The position numbers and the translations under genes were made by a program. The notes beneath the pieces were generated by a model. The model saw only the letters and a list, made by a program, of their open reading frames with translations, searched no databases and was not told the origin of the DNA. This document shows positions 8,367-17,631 of a DNA stretch of 64,000 bases, piece after piece (position 1 is the stretch's first letter; each line of letters starts with the position of its first letter). Location of the stretch: NCBI GenBank assembly GCA_018401275.1, contig JAGYKW010000001.1:614001-678000 (forward strand), given 5' to 3'. This stretch comes from Nitriliruptoraceae bacterium. GTDB taxonomy: Bacteria > Actinomycetota > Nitriliruptoria > Nitriliruptorales > Nitriliruptoraceae.

Positions 8367-9079
8367 CGAGTGCCCTCCTGCCGGGACCCGAACAGGGCCG
8401 ATCCGATCCTCACCATCGTCGCGTCCTCCTGCACGGCCGACTCGAGGTCGTCCGTCATGCCCATCGAGAGCTCCACCAGCTCCGGGTGCTGCGCGTGCAA
8501 CTCGTCACGCAGCGCCCGCAGCTGCCGGAACAGCGGTCGGGCCGCGTCGTCGGGCGCGGACCCTGCGCCGGGCAGCGGCGGGACGGTCATGAGACCGACC
8601 ACCCGAAGTCCTGGCGTTCCTGCAGCGTAGGAGACGAGCTCGCCGACCTCGGCGAGGCGGCACCCGCCCTTCGCCGGGTCGTCGCCGACGTTCACCTGGA
8701 CGAGGATGTCCTGCACGACGCCACCTGCGACGGCGTGGCGGCCGATCGCGTCGACGAGCGGACGGCGGTCGACGGAGTGGATCAGCGTGGCCCTGCCGAC
8801 GACGTCGCGGACCTTGTTGCGCTGCAGCTGCCCGACGAGGTGCCAGCGGGCTGCGACCTCGGCGCTCTTGGCGACGAGCTCGTCGACTCGGTTCTCCCCC
8901 AGGTCCTGCAGCCCCGCTGCGAGGGCGGCGTGCGCGAGCTCCACCGGGTGGGTCTTGGTGATGGCGATCAGCCGGACCCCGCTGGGATCACGTCCCACCG
9001 ACTCCGCGGCACGCGCGATGCGCTGCCGCACCTGCGCGATGCGCTCCTCGAGCGTCCGCTCCTGTGCCGAGTTCACCAT
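8363..9079 (-). CDS. PLP homeostasis protein, YggS/PROSC family
   Basis: A pyridoxal-phosphate-binding protein of 238 residues that manages intracellular PLP and has no known catalytic reaction. Motifs include LIAITKTH, whose lysine carries PLP, then LGENRVDE, HLVGQLQRNK and LSMGMTDDLESAV. I chose the ATG at 9079 rather than the in-frame GTG at 9088, because GGAGG lies nine bases before the ATG but would abut the GTG. The order ftsZ-pgeF-yggS-sepF is standard for actinobacteria and Firmicutes. Confidence 0.94.
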   Translation of the reverse strand: MVNSAQERTLEERIAQVRQRIARAAESVGRDPSGVRLIAITKTHPVELAHAALAAGLQDLGENRVDELVAKSAEVAARWHLVGQLQRNKVRDVVGRATLIHSVDRRPLVDAIGRHAVAGGVVQDILVQVNVGDDPAKGGCRLAEVGELVSYAAGTPGLRVVGLMTVPPLPGAGSAPDDAARPLFRQLRALRDELHAQHPELVELSMGMTDDLESAVQEDATMVRIGSALFGSRQEGTR

Positions 9080-9080
9080 C

Positions 9081-9854
9081 TCAGCCACCCTCCGGGCCGG
9101 CAGCCGAGCGCCGCACGATCATCCCCGCCTGCCGTCCGCTCAGCGGGTCGCGCCGGTGGCTGAACCAGCCCGACCCGCACGACGTGCACGCGGGCGCCGG
9201 GCCTCCGCTCGCTCCGGCGTCCTCCACGGCCATGACGCCGAGTGCGGCGAAACGCGTCCGTGCTGCGGTGCGCAGGTCGACCGACGCTGTCCCGGCGAGC
9301 GTCGTGGACCGCGCCGGTGGCGCGACCCGACCGACGGCCTCGCGCACCTCCTCGCCGACCTCGTAGCAGCACGGCCCGATCGCCGGTCCGATCACGACCC
9401 GGAGGTCCGCGACGTCCTCGCCGAGCGAGGTCAGGGCAGCGACGAGTGCGCCGGGCACGTCCGCGACGATCCCCCGCCAGCCGGCATGGGCCGCAGCGAT
9501 GGCATGACGCCCGGCCGCGAGGATCGGGAGGCAGTCCGCGGCGAGGACGACGAGGGGACGGTCGAGCAGGTCCGTCACGATGATGTCGACGTCGCGCACC
9601 TCGGCACCGGGTGCGACGTCGGCCGTGATGGTCGCGGCCTGCGCGCCGTGCACCTGACGCATCAGATGCCACGTCGCAGGGTCGGTGCGTGTGGCCGCGC
9701 CGACGGCATCGCGCGCCGCGGCCAGCCGCTCCGGCGCGTGCGGTCGATGGTGCGCGAGGTTCGCGTCCTGCACGCCGGCCAGGTCGGAGCCGGTGAACCA
9801 GGCCTCGACACCGTCATCGAGCGTCGCGCGATGGACGCCCCGAACCTGCCGCAC
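9081..9854 (-). CDS. pgeF: Peptidoglycan editing factor, YfiH/PgeF (laccase-domain) family
   Basis: Members of this family were once annotated as polyphenol oxidases. The E. coli protein is reported to prevent wrong residues at position 2 of the cell-wall stem peptide. The 257-residue product shows HLMRQVHGAQ, LAADCLPILAAG, AAAHAGWRGIVADVPGAL, IGPAIGPCCYEVG and SHRRDPLSGRQAG, which together hold the conserved His/Cys metal-site residues. The GTG at 9854 starts one base after the ftsZ stop and I prefer it. An ATG at 9902 in the same frame would overlap the conserved ftsZ tail by 47 bases and add 16 low-complexity residues. Confidence 0.92.
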   Translation of the reverse strand: MRQVRGVHRATLDDGVEAWFTGSDLAGVQDANLAHHRPHAPERLAAARDAVGAATRTDPATWHLMRQVHGAQAATITADVAPGAEVRDVDIIVTDLLDRPLVVLAADCLPILAAGRHAIAAAHAGWRGIVADVPGALVAALTSLGEDVADLRVVIGPAIGPCCYEVGEEVREAVGRVAPPARSTTLAGTASVDLRTAARTRFAALGVMAVEDAGASGGPAPACTSCGSGWFSHRRDPLSGRQAGMIVRRSAAGPEGG

Positions 9855-9855
9855 G

Positions 9856-11019
9856 TCAGCGCAGGAAGCTCGGCACGTCGAGGTCATCATCGAGGTCGTC
9901 ATCGCCGTCGATCACGACCTTCGGTGCGGGTCGGAAGATCTCGTCCTCGTCCTCGTCGTGCAGCGCTGGCGCTGCGACCGCGGGGACCGACGGCACCGGG
10001 TCGTCCATCCCCGTCCGTGCTGGCGCCGCGGGCATGCTGCGCACGATCGCCCCACGCTGCTCGAAGCGTCGGTCGGTGTCGAAGCCTGCGGCGATGACGG
10101 TCACCTTGACCTCGTCGCCGAGCGTGTCGTCGATGACCGCACCGAAGATGATGTTCGCCTCCGGATGGGCGCTGGACCCGACGAGGTCGGCCGCCGCGTT
10201 CGCCTCGAGCAGGCCGAGGTCGCTCCCGCCCGCGATGAGCAGCAGCACGCCGCGTGCACCGTCGATGGACGCCTCCAGCAGCGGGGAGGACATCGCGAGG
10301 CGCGCGGCATCGATCGCACGGTCGTCGCCGCGAGCACGGCCGATACCCATCAGCGCGTTGCCCGCATCCTTCATGACCGACCGGACGTCGGCGAAGTCGA
10401 GGTTGATCAGTCCCGGTGTCATGATCAGATCGGTGATGCCCTGCACGCCCTGGAGCAGGACGTCGTCGGCGAGTCGGAACGCCTCGAGCACCGAGGTGCC
10501 CGCTTCAGCGACCTGCAGCAGGCGATCGTTGGGGATGACGATCAGCGTGTCGACCTCCGACTTGAGCGCGTCGACACCCGTCTCGGCCTGGGTCGCGCGG
10601 CGCCGTCCCTCGAAGGCGAACGGTCGGGTGACGACACCGATGGTCAGCGCACCGAGGCCACGGGCGATGCTCGCGACGAGCGGCGATGCGCCCGTCCCGG
10701 TCCCGCCACCTTCACCCGCCGTGACGAAGACCATGTCGGATCCGGCGAGTGCGGCCTCGATCTCGTCGCGGTGGTCCTCGGCCGCCTGGCGACCGACGTC
10801 AGGGTCGGCGCCCGCACCCAGGCCACGCGTGAGGTTGCGACCGATGTCGAGCTTCACGTCCGCATCCGACATCAGCAGGGCCTGAGCGTCGGTGTTGATC
10901 GCGACGAACTCGACACCTCGCAGCCCGGCGTCGATCATGCGGTTGATGGCGTTGACCCCGCCACCCCCGACGCCGACGACCTTGATGACCGCCAGGTAGT
11001 TCGCCGGTTCCTTGACCAT
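9856..11019 (-). CDS. ftsZ: Cell division GTPase FtsZ
   Basis: Tubulin-like GTPase that forms the Z-ring at mid-cell. The 387-residue product has the tubulin signature GGGTGTG at residues 104-110 and the T7-loop region [11 protein letters not shown]. An acidic linker ([15 protein letters not shown] onward) leads to the C-terminal peptide DLDVPSFLR, which binds SepF and other anchors. The ATG at 11019 is preceded by GAGAGGGA at a suitable distance; a GTG six codons upstream lacks that. Expression probably starts from its own promoter (11151-11180), in addition to read-through from ftsQ. Confidence 0.98.
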   Translation of the reverse strand: MVKEPANYLAVIKVVGVGGGGVNAINRMIDAGLRGVEFVAINTDAQALLMSDADVKLDIGRNLTRGLGAGADPDVGRQAAEDHRDEIEAALAGSDMVFVTAGEGGGTGTGASPLVASIARGLGALTIGVVTRPFAFEGRRRATQAETGVDALKSEVDTLIVIPNDRLLQVAEAGTSVLEAFRLADDVLLQGVQGITDLIMTPGLINLDFADVRSVMKDAGNALMGIGRARGDDRAIDAARLAMSSPLLEASIDGARGVLLLIAGGSDLGLLEANAAADLVGSSAHPEANIIFGAVIDDTLGDEVKVTVIAAGFDTDRRFEQRGAIVRSMPAAPARTGMDDPVPSVPAVAAPALHDEDEDEIFRPAPKVVIDGDDDLDDDLDVPSFLR

Positions 11020-11101
11020 GATCCGTCCCTCTCGCACGTGTCAGCCTGCGTTCGCACGCGATCCTGTGCCACCTCCCCAGCGCAGGGAGCGACGCGGGAT
11101 C

Positions 11102-11180
11102 ACCTCAGGTTGAGGTCGAGGGTCGGGGAAGGCCGCCTCACGCTCGACTGAAGGTAGACGGCTGGCTGCGGAAGGGTCAA
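11102..11180 (-). promoter_or_regulatory. ftsZ promoter with palindrome in the leader
   Basis: On the minus strand TTGACC (11175-11180) and TACCTT (11151-11156) are separated by 18 bases, a good match to the housekeeping consensus. Downstream, ACCTCA-ACC-TGAGGT (11102-11116) is a perfect 6-base inverted repeat in the 5' untranslated region. Actinobacterial ftsZ leaders often contain a similar CCTCAAC-type element whose function is unclear. The 176-base gap between ftsQ and ftsZ contains nothing else I can name. Confidence 0.75.
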
Positions 11181-11195
11181 GCAACCCCGACCGCC

Positions 11196-11945
11196 TCAGT
11201 CGATCCGGACCACCGGGAAGGCGGGGACGCGGACATCGATGACCGTGACCTCGCTCCCGGCGACGTCGTCCAGGATCGCCCCCATGGCCCGCACCTTCTC
11301 CTCCAGGAGCTCCGCGCGACCGAAGCGCACCACGGGTGCATCCCGGAGGACCAGTTCCAGGCCGTCCTCGTCCGGCGCGTCCATCGCCTCGACCCGGCTC
11401 CGCAGTGGGCCCGACAGTCCCATCCACACCCGGTGGGCGTTGGCGAGCGCGGCGTGAGAGGCGACCAGCTCCCCCGGGGACGGCGGAGGGCTCACGAGCC
11501 GGACGGTCGGGAGACGGGAGTCGCTGCCACGGTCGAGGACGACGCCGTCGCGATCGACGAGCACGGACGCCGCTCGGTGGGTCGCGACGTAGACCGGCGC
11601 GCGTTCCTCCACGGTGATGACGACCTGCCGAAGGCGGACCCGTTCGATGCTCGCCGACCGGACGAGCGTCAGCGCGCTGACGTCACGGGCGATGCGCGCC
11701 GGCCGCAGACGCAGCGCGCTCTCGCCGACCGTCACACCGCTGGCCGCGACGACGGTGTCCGCATCGAGCCGCGCGAGGCCGACGACCTCGACCGTGAGCA
11801 CCGTCACGTGCTCACTGCGCTCGAGCCACACCGCTCCGGAGGCGACGAGCACGAGGGCGAGCACCAGCAGTGTCCGGCGCAGGCGCGCCCAGCGACGTTC
11901 CGCGCGCACGGCGGCCCGTCGACTCGCGATGCGCTCATCGACCAT
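11196..11945 (-). CDS. ftsQ: Cell division protein FtsQ/DivIB
   Basis: A bitopic membrane protein of the divisome (249 residues) that links FtsL/FtsB-type proteins to the septal synthase. A basic cytoplasmic tail (MVDERIASRRAAVRAERRW) leads to one membrane helix (LLVLALVLVASGAVWL, about residues 25-40). The POTRA domain follows, starting at HVTVLTVEVVGLARLDADTV, and then the beta domain (VTVEERAPVYVA region). The ATG at 11945 shares one base with the murB stop. The frame upstream is antisense to murB and was not used. Confidence 0.92.
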   Translation of the reverse strand: MVDERIASRRAAVRAERRWARLRRTLLVLALVLVASGAVWLERSEHVTVLTVEVVGLARLDADTVVAASGVTVGESALRLRPARIARDVSALTLVRSASIERVRLRQVVITVEERAPVYVATHRAASVLVDRDGVVLDRGSDSRLPTVRLVSPPPSPGELVASHAALANAHRVWMGLSGPLRSRVEAMDAPDEDGLELVLRDAPVVRFGRAELLEEKVRAMGAILDDVAGSEVTVIDVRVPAFPVVRID

Positions 11946-12877
11946 CAGGCGCGCGGTCCCTCGGGCGTCGGGCCCGGCCGCACGACCTCCGCCGACAGCT
12001 CGATGCCGGTCTCCTCGCGGACACGACGAGCGACCAGCGCGATGAGCTGCTCGACATCGCTCGCACAGGCACCCGGCGAGGTGACGATGAAGTTCGCGTG
12101 CGTCCCAGAGACCTCGGCACCGCCGACGCGCGTCCCCTTCAGCCCGACGCGATCGATGAGCGCACCGGCGGACGTCCCGGGCGGATTCGTGAAGACCGAT
12201 CCGCAGCTCGGACGGTTGAGCGGCTGATGCTCCCGACGCCACGCGCGGATCGCATCGATCTCCGCGAGAACCGTCGCCGGATCCGCGGTGGTGAGCGCCA
12301 ACGTCACGGACGTGACGATCGCCGCCTCAGGCAGCGCGCTGTGGCGGTAGCCGAGCGCGAGCCGCTCGGGTCCCCATTCCTCGATGCGACCGACGGCCGG
12401 GTCGAGCACGCGCGCACTCACGAGCGCGTCCGACATGTCCGCACCGTGCGCACCCGCGTTCATGCGTACCCCGCCGCCCATCGAACCGGGCACGGCGGCA
12501 CCCCACGCGAACCCGGCGAGGCCCGCCTGCGCCGTGCGGACCGCGACCGATGGCATCGGCTCGGCGCCTCCGCAGCGCACCGTCGTCCCCTCGATCGAGA
12601 TGCCGCGCAGACCCGCACCGAGGCGGATGACGACCCCGGGCCAACCGGCATCACCGACGAGCAGGTTCGATCCACGTCCGAGCACGAGCATCGGCACCGC
12701 ATGCGACACGACGGTCCGCACACTGTGCAGCAGCGCATCCTCGTCGTCGACGGTCACGAGCACGTCCGCCGGTCCACCCACACGCAGCGTGGTGTGCAGC
12801 GCGAGGTCCACGTCCTGCGTGAGCGTCACGCCCGGTCCTCGGAGCGCGTCCAGCAGTGCGGGGGATGCGGCGCCCAC
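11945..12877 (-). CDS. murB: UDP-N-acetylenolpyruvoylglucosamine reductase
   Basis: Flavoenzyme that reduces the enolpyruvyl group on UDP-GlcNAc with NADPH to give UDP-MurNAc. The product has 310 residues. The FAD-binding domain carries LVLGRGSNLLVGDAGWPG and GFAWGAAVPGSMGGGVRMNAG. The substrate domain carries YRHSAL and the catalytic-site NRPSCGSVFTNPPG, whose serine acts as proton donor in the family. It starts at GTG 12877, one base after the murC stop, and ends by sharing a base with ftsQ. Its position between murC and ftsQ is common in dcw clusters. Confidence 0.96.
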   Translation of the reverse strand: MGAASPALLDALRGPGVTLTQDVDLALHTTLRVGGPADVLVTVDDEDALLHSVRTVVSHAVPMLVLGRGSNLLVGDAGWPGVVIRLGAGLRGISIEGTTVRCGGAEPMPSVAVRTAQAGLAGFAWGAAVPGSMGGGVRMNAGAHGADMSDALVSARVLDPAVGRIEEWGPERLALGYRHSALPEAAIVTSVTLALTTADPATVLAEIDAIRAWRREHQPLNRPSCGSVFTNPPGTSAGALIDRVGLKGTRVGGAEVSGTHANFIVTSPGACASDVEQLIALVARRVREETGIELSAEVVRPGPTPEGPRA

Positions 12878-12878
12878 G

Positions 12879-14273
12879 TCAGCGCCCGCCGAGCAGCGCC
12901 AGGAGGCTCGGCCCGACCTGACTCACGTCGCCGGCACCGGTGATGAGCACGAGGTCGCCGGAACGGACCTCGTCCGCGAGCAGGCCTGCGACCGATCCAA
13001 GGTGCGGCTCGTAGGTGACCCGTGCACCGGCGGCACGCGCCGCCTCGGCCACGAGCGCACCGTTCACGCCGGGGACCGCACGCTCCCCTGCCCCGTAGAC
13101 CTCCGTGACGATGACGACGTCGGCACCCGCCGCAGCGCGACCGAGCTCGGCGCCCAGCACTGCGGTGCGCGAGTAGCGGTGCGGCTGGACGACGCAGACG
13201 ATGCGCGCCGCACCCGTCGAGCGCGCCGCAGCCAGCGTCGCCCGCAGCTCCGTCGGGTGATGCGCGTAGTCGTCGACGACGCTGACCCCGTCGACCTCAC
13301 CGAGCCGCTGGAACCGGCGTGCCGCACCTCGGAACCGTGCGAGCCCCTCAAGCACACCCGCCATCGGCGCCCCGAGGACTCGGCAGGTCGCGACCGCACC
13401 GACGGCGTTGAGCAGGTTGTGCTGGCCCGGGACGCCGAGCGCGAGCGGATGGGCGACGTCGTCGACGAGCACATGCGGCTGGCCGTCGCGCTCCACGAGT
13501 CGGACCTCAGCATCGGCGGCGGTGCCGTAGGTCACCACCGGACCGTCGATCCGCTGGAGCAACCGACGCACGCCGGGGTCGTCGGCACACACGACGGCGA
13601 CGCCACCGGGTCGACGTCGCGCGAGGAACGCCGTGAACGCGTCGAGCACGTCGTCGAGGTCCCGGTAGACCTCAGGGTGATCGAGCTCGAGGTTGGTCAC
13701 GACGGCCACGTCCGGCTCGTAGGCGAGGAACGAGCGGTCGGACTCGTCGGCCTCGGCGACCGCGACGCGGTCGCTGCCCGCGTGCGCGTTCGTGCCCGCC
13801 TCGTTGAGCTCGCCACCGATGGCGAACGTCGGATCGACCCCCGCCGCGTGGAGCGCCACGACGATCATCGACGTCGTCGTGGTCTTCCCGTGCGTGCCGG
13901 CGACGAGGACGGCGCGGTCGCCGGCGAGCGTGTCCGCGAGCATCTGGGCGCGCGGGACGACCGGGATGCCGCGGGCGACCGCAGCGACCACCTCGGGGTT
14001 GTCGGCGGACACCGCGGAGGAGATGACGACGACGTCGGAGTCCGCGACGTTCGCCGCGTCGTGCCCGACATGGATCCTCACGCCCAGCACCCGCAGGGCG
14101 GTGATCGCACGCCCGTCGTGGAGGTCGGAGCCGCTCACGGCATGGCCCCGCTGGGCGAGGATGCGAGCGATCGCCGACATCCCCGCACCACCGACACCGA
14201 CGAGGTGCACGCGGTGCGGCACTGCCGCATCGCGCCGATCGTCAGCGCCGACTGCGCGGGTGATGTCACGCAT
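12879..14273 (-). CDS. murC: UDP-N-acetylmuramate--L-alanine ligase
   Basis: ATP-dependent ligase adding L-alanine to UDP-MurNAc, the first step of stem-peptide assembly. The 464-residue product has the nucleotide-fold motif HLVGVGGAGMSAIARIL, the P-loop GTHGKTTTTSM, and the ligase signatures VTNLELDHPEVY and VVDDYAHHPTEL. The ATG at 14273 overlaps murG by eight bases; longer versions would read antisense into murG. Three Mur ligases (C, E, F) are present in this cluster but MurD is not. Confidence 0.97.
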   Translation of the reverse strand: MRDITRAVGADDRRDAAVPHRVHLVGVGGAGMSAIARILAQRGHAVSGSDLHDGRAITALRVLGVRIHVGHDAANVADSDVVVISSAVSADNPEVVAAVARGIPVVPRAQMLADTLAGDRAVLVAGTHGKTTTTSMIVVALHAAGVDPTFAIGGELNEAGTNAHAGSDRVAVAEADESDRSFLAYEPDVAVVTNLELDHPEVYRDLDDVLDAFTAFLARRRPGGVAVVCADDPGVRRLLQRIDGPVVTYGTAADAEVRLVERDGQPHVLVDDVAHPLALGVPGQHNLLNAVGAVATCRVLGAPMAGVLEGLARFRGAARRFQRLGEVDGVSVVDDYAHHPTELRATLAAARSTGAARIVCVVQPHRYSRTAVLGAELGRAAAGADVVIVTEVYGAGERAVPGVNGALVAEAARAAGARVTYEPHLGSVAGLLADEVRSGDLVLITGAGDVSQVGPSLLALLGGR

Positions 14274-15441
14274 CCGTCCCACCTCCGCCGGGCACACCGA
14301 GCGCGCCGGGCATAGCGAGCACGCTGAGCACGAGCTGCGCAAGTCCCTCCGCTGCCTCCGGCCGGGCCCACGCACGTGCGGCGAGCGACATCGCCCCGGC
14401 ACGCGCCGGGTCAGTGATGATGGCCGCGACGGCGGAGGCCAGCGCATCGGGTGACAGCGCCGCGTCGTCGATGAGCATCGCCGCACCGGCGCCCACGAGC
14501 GCCTCCGCGTTGCCCTGCTGATGGTCGGCGGTGGCGTGCGGGTACGGGACGAGGATCGAGGGGATGCCCAGCACGGTCAGCTCGGCGATCGTCGTCGCTC
14601 CGGCCCGAGCGACGACCACGTCGGCCGCCGCGTAGGCGTCGGCCATGTCGTCGAGGAACGGGAGCACCCTCACCCCGGCGTCCGCGCGCTCCGGATCGAC
14701 ACCGGCGGCGCGCCAACGATCGAGCGCGGCCTCATGGTCGCGATGTCCGGTGACATGGAGGACCTGCACCCCCAGCGACTGCCATGCGGCCGCTGCATCG
14801 GTGACGCAGTGGTTGATGCTGCGTGCGCCCTGGCTGCCACCGAACGCCAGCAGCGTCGGACGTCGCGGCGCAAGACCGAGTCGCTCTCGGCCGGCACTGC
14901 GCCGCGCGACGACATCGAGGTCGCGCAGACGCTCCTGGACGGGGTTGCCGGTGACGTGCGCGCGCGCACCGCGGCGCACGCTGATGTGGTCGATGCTCGA
15001 CGGGTAGGTCACGGCGACCCGGTCGGCGAAGCGCCCGGCGATGCGGTTCGCGAGCCCAGGACGACTGTTCTGCTCGTGGAGCACGAGCGGGACCCGGCGA
15101 CGCGCTGCGAGCGCTACGGGCAGGGCGACGTAGCCGCCGAAGGACACGACCACGCGTACGGACTCGTCACTGAGCAGTCGCCGGGCGGTCCGGACCGCAC
15201 CCAGCAGGCGAGGTGCGACGCCCAGGAGTGCCGCCGAGGGTCGACGCGGGAGCGGGACCGCCCGGATCGGATGGAAGTCGTGACCCGAGACGGCGACGAG
15301 GCGTTCCTCCAGGCTGTCGGGCAGCCCGGCGAAGCCCAGGGTCAGGTCGGGACGCATCCGCCTGAGCGCCTGTGCGGTCGCCACCGCCGGCAGCACGTGG
15401 CCTGCGGTCCCGCCACCCACCAGCAGGATGTCCGTCGTCAT
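14266..15441 (-). CDS. murG: Lipid II synthase: UDP-GlcNAc:undecaprenyl-PP-MurNAc-pentapeptide GlcNAc transferase
   Basis: Peripheral membrane glycosyltransferase (GT28) that converts lipid I to lipid II. In the 391-residue product the N-terminal motif LVGGGTAGHVLPAVATAQAL binds the acceptor, FGGYVALPVALAA and HEQNSRPGLANR follow, and the donor site shows FGGSQGARSIN and AGATTIAELTVLG. The C-terminus has a short Gly-rich tail (GVPGGGGTDA). The ATG at 15441 starts one base after the ftsW stop. Confidence 0.97.
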   Translation of the reverse strand: MTTDILLVGGGTAGHVLPAVATAQALRRMRPDLTLGFAGLPDSLEERLVAVSGHDFHPIRAVPLPRRPSAALLGVAPRLLGAVRTARRLLSDESVRVVVSFGGYVALPVALAARRRVPLVLHEQNSRPGLANRIAGRFADRVAVTYPSSIDHISVRRGARAHVTGNPVQERLRDLDVVARRSAGRERLGLAPRRPTLLAFGGSQGARSINHCVTDAAAAWQSLGVQVLHVTGHRDHEAALDRWRAAGVDPERADAGVRVLPFLDDMADAYAAADVVVARAGATTIAELTVLGIPSILVPYPHATADHQQGNAEALVGAGAAMLIDDAALSPDALASAVAAIITDPARAGAMSLAARAWARPEAAEGLAQLVLSVLAMPGALGVPGGGGTDA

Positions 15442-15442
15442 G

Positions 15443-16600
15443 TCATCGCTCCGTCCCCTCGGCCGGGAGCCGCGCGACGTTGATGAGCAGTCCGAGCGCG
15501 ACCATCGTCACGAGCAGCGACGACCCCCCGGCGGACACGAGGGGCAGCGTGACGCCGGTGATCGGCAGCAGTCCGATGACCGTGCCCACGTTCACGAACG
15601 CCTGACCGACCACCCATGCGGTGATGGCGAAGGCGAGCGTCCGGTCGTATCCCGGTGCGGCCGTGAACGCGGTGTGCAGCCCCAGCAGCAGCAGCGTCAG
15701 GAACAGGACGATCAGGCCGATCGCACCGACGAGACCGATCTCCTCGCCGATGATCGCGAACACGAAGTCGGTCTCGGGGTTGGGGACGAAGTTCCACTTG
15801 CCACGCGACGATCCGAGACCGAGGCCGAACACTCCGCCGCTGCCCAGGGCGACCCAGGACTGCACCAGCTGGAACCCTTCCGCCTGGGCGTACTCCTCGG
15901 CGTAGAGCCAGCCGCGGATGCGGGCGACGCGGTACGGCGCGGCGAGGACGAGCACCGCGACCGCCGCGACACCTGCGAGCAGGCCACCGAGCATCACCCG
16001 CAGCTTCAGTCCCTCCACGAACAGCAGCGCGGCCACGATCAACGCGAGCAGCACGGTCGTCCCGAGGTCGGGCTGGAGCATGACGAGCACCGCGAGCACG
16101 ACGAGTGCAGGGACCGCTGGGATGAGCAGATGCTCGGTGCGGTGCAACGATCCGTCCGCAGGACGCTTGCGCTCCAGCACGTCAGCGAGCCACAGCAGCA
16201 GCGCGAGCTTCGCGATCTCCGAGGGCTGGAAGACGAAGCCACCGACGCCGAGCCAGCGGGTCGCGCCGAACCGCGTCTCCCCGACCCCTGGGACGATGAC
16301 GAGCACGAGCAGCCCGAGTGCGACGAACATCAGCGGCCAGGACAGCGTCCGAAGGTGCTGGCGCGGGAAGCGCGTCGCGATCGCGAACGCTGGGACCGCG
16401 ATCGCCGTCCACAGTGCCTGGCGACGGAACGTTCCGAAGGCGTCACCATCCTGCGCGGCGTCGACGATCGAGGCGGAGAAGGACATGAGCAGCCCGAGCA
16501 GCAGGAGCAGCACGGTGATCACGGTCAGGGCGATCGCCCCGGGCGGCCACCTCGTGTGCGCGGTCGTGGCTCGTGCGTCGGCGCGGGTCCGGGCGCTCAC
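15443..16600 (-). CDS. ftsW: Septal peptidoglycan glycosyltransferase FtsW (SEDS family)
   Basis: A polytopic SEDS protein of 385 residues that polymerises lipid II at the septum together with the class B PBP encoded at 20589-22466. About ten hydrophobic segments are visible. SEDS motifs include FQPSEIAKLALLLWLAD and, near the end, NVGTVIGLLPITGVTLPLVS with the GGSSLL turn. It starts at a GTG (16600) overlapping the mraY stop as GTGA. That overlap is notable, because murD normally lies between mraY and ftsW. Confidence 0.96.
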   Translation of the reverse strand: MSARTRADARATTAHTRWPPGAIALTVITVLLLLLGLLMSFSASIVDAAQDGDAFGTFRRQALWTAIAVPAFAIATRFPRQHLRTLSWPLMFVALGLLVLVIVPGVGETRFGATRWLGVGGFVFQPSEIAKLALLLWLADVLERKRPADGSLHRTEHLLIPAVPALVVLAVLVMLQPDLGTTVLLALIVAALLFVEGLKLRVMLGGLLAGVAAVAVLVLAAPYRVARIRGWLYAEEYAQAEGFQLVQSWVALGSGGVFGLGLGSSRGKWNFVPNPETDFVFAIIGEEIGLVGAIGLIVLFLTLLLLGLHTAFTAAPGYDRTLAFAITAWVVGQAFVNVGTVIGLLPITGVTLPLVSAGGSSLLVTMVALGLLINVARLPAEGTER

Positions 16601-17631
16601 AGCAGCTCCACCCGGGTGAGGAACTCGGCGTAGAACAGGCCGAGCCCCAGCGCGACCCCGATCCCGGCGAGGATCCAGAAGCGCACGATGATCGTGGCCT
16701 CCTGCCAGCCGAGCAGCTCGAAGTGGTGGTGGAACGGCGCCATGCGGAAGACGCGTCGACCGGTCGCACGGAAGACGGCGACCTGGATGACCACCGAGAG
16801 CGTCTCGAGGACGAACAGTCCTCCGAGCACCGCGAGCAGGAGCTGCGTGTTCGTCGCGACGGCGACCGCCGCGAGCAGACCCCCCAGCGCGAGCGAGCCG
16901 GTGTCCCCCATGAAGATGCGTGCCGGCGGCGCGTTATGCCACAGGAAGCCCGCGGCCGCCGCTGTGACCGCGGCGGTGAGGACGGCGACGTCGAGCGCCG
17001 CGAGCGCCCCGATGGGGTACTCGGAGCTGTTGCGGAACTGCCAGAACGCGATCAGCGTGAAGGCGCCGAACACCAGCGCCGACGAGCCGGCCGCAAGGCC
17101 ATCGAGTCCGTCGGTCAGGTTCACGGCGTTGGACGCACCGACGATGAGCAGGAAGATCCAGAGCGTGAACATGCCCTGGCTGACGGGGAACTCGATGGTC
17201 CCCATCACGGAGATGCTGCGTGACATCCCGGCCCAGTTCGGACCCAGCCACGCGAACGCGACGGCGATGAGCGCCTGTCCGCCGAACTTCGTCGTCTTGT
17301 TCAGTCCGAGGCTGCGTCGCCGGCGCAGCTTGATCAGGTCGTCGGCGAAGCCCACCAGCGACATCGCGACGAAGGTCGCGAGCAGCAGGATCCCGGTCGC
17401 GGTCCAGGTCGGGCGGCCCACCTGCGCGATGACGTAGGCGACGAGCGTCGCGAGCACGATCGCTGCCCCACCCATCGTGGGGGTGCCTGCCTTCGTCAGG
17501 TGATGGCTCGACGGGCCCTCCTCGCGGATGGGTTGGCCGAAGCCGCGCCGACGGAAGTAGGCGATGATCAGCGGCGTCCCCACGAGCGACAGCAGCATCG
17601 CGACGGTGGCTGCCAGCAGGATCGCGATCAT
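16597..17631 (-). CDS. mraY: Phospho-N-acetylmuramoyl-pentapeptide transferase
   Basis: Integral membrane enzyme (344 residues, about ten membrane segments) that moves phospho-MurNAc-pentapeptide onto undecaprenyl phosphate to form lipid I. Recognisable motifs are HLTKAGTPTMGG, SLVGFADDLIK with the paired aspartates, NAVNLTDGLDGLAAG, and FMGDTGSLALGG. The MraY-specific histidine cluster PFHHHFELLGW lies near the C-terminus and separates it from WecA-type relatives. The ATG at 17631 overlaps the murF stop (ATGA). Confidence 0.97.
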   Translation of the reverse strand: MIAILLAATVAMLLSLVGTPLIIAYFRRRGFGQPIREEGPSSHHLTKAGTPTMGGAAIVLATLVAYVIAQVGRPTWTATGILLLATFVAMSLVGFADDLIKLRRRRSLGLNKTTKFGGQALIAVAFAWLGPNWAGMSRSISVMGTIEFPVSQGMFTLWIFLLIVGASNAVNLTDGLDGLAAGSSALVFGAFTLIAFWQFRNSSEYPIGALAALDVAVLTAAVTAAAAGFLWHNAPPARIFMGDTGSLALGGLLAAVAVATNTQLLLAVLGGLFVLETLSVVIQVAVFRATGRRVFRMAPFHHHFELLGWQEATIIVRFWILAGIGVALGLGLFYAEFLTRVELL

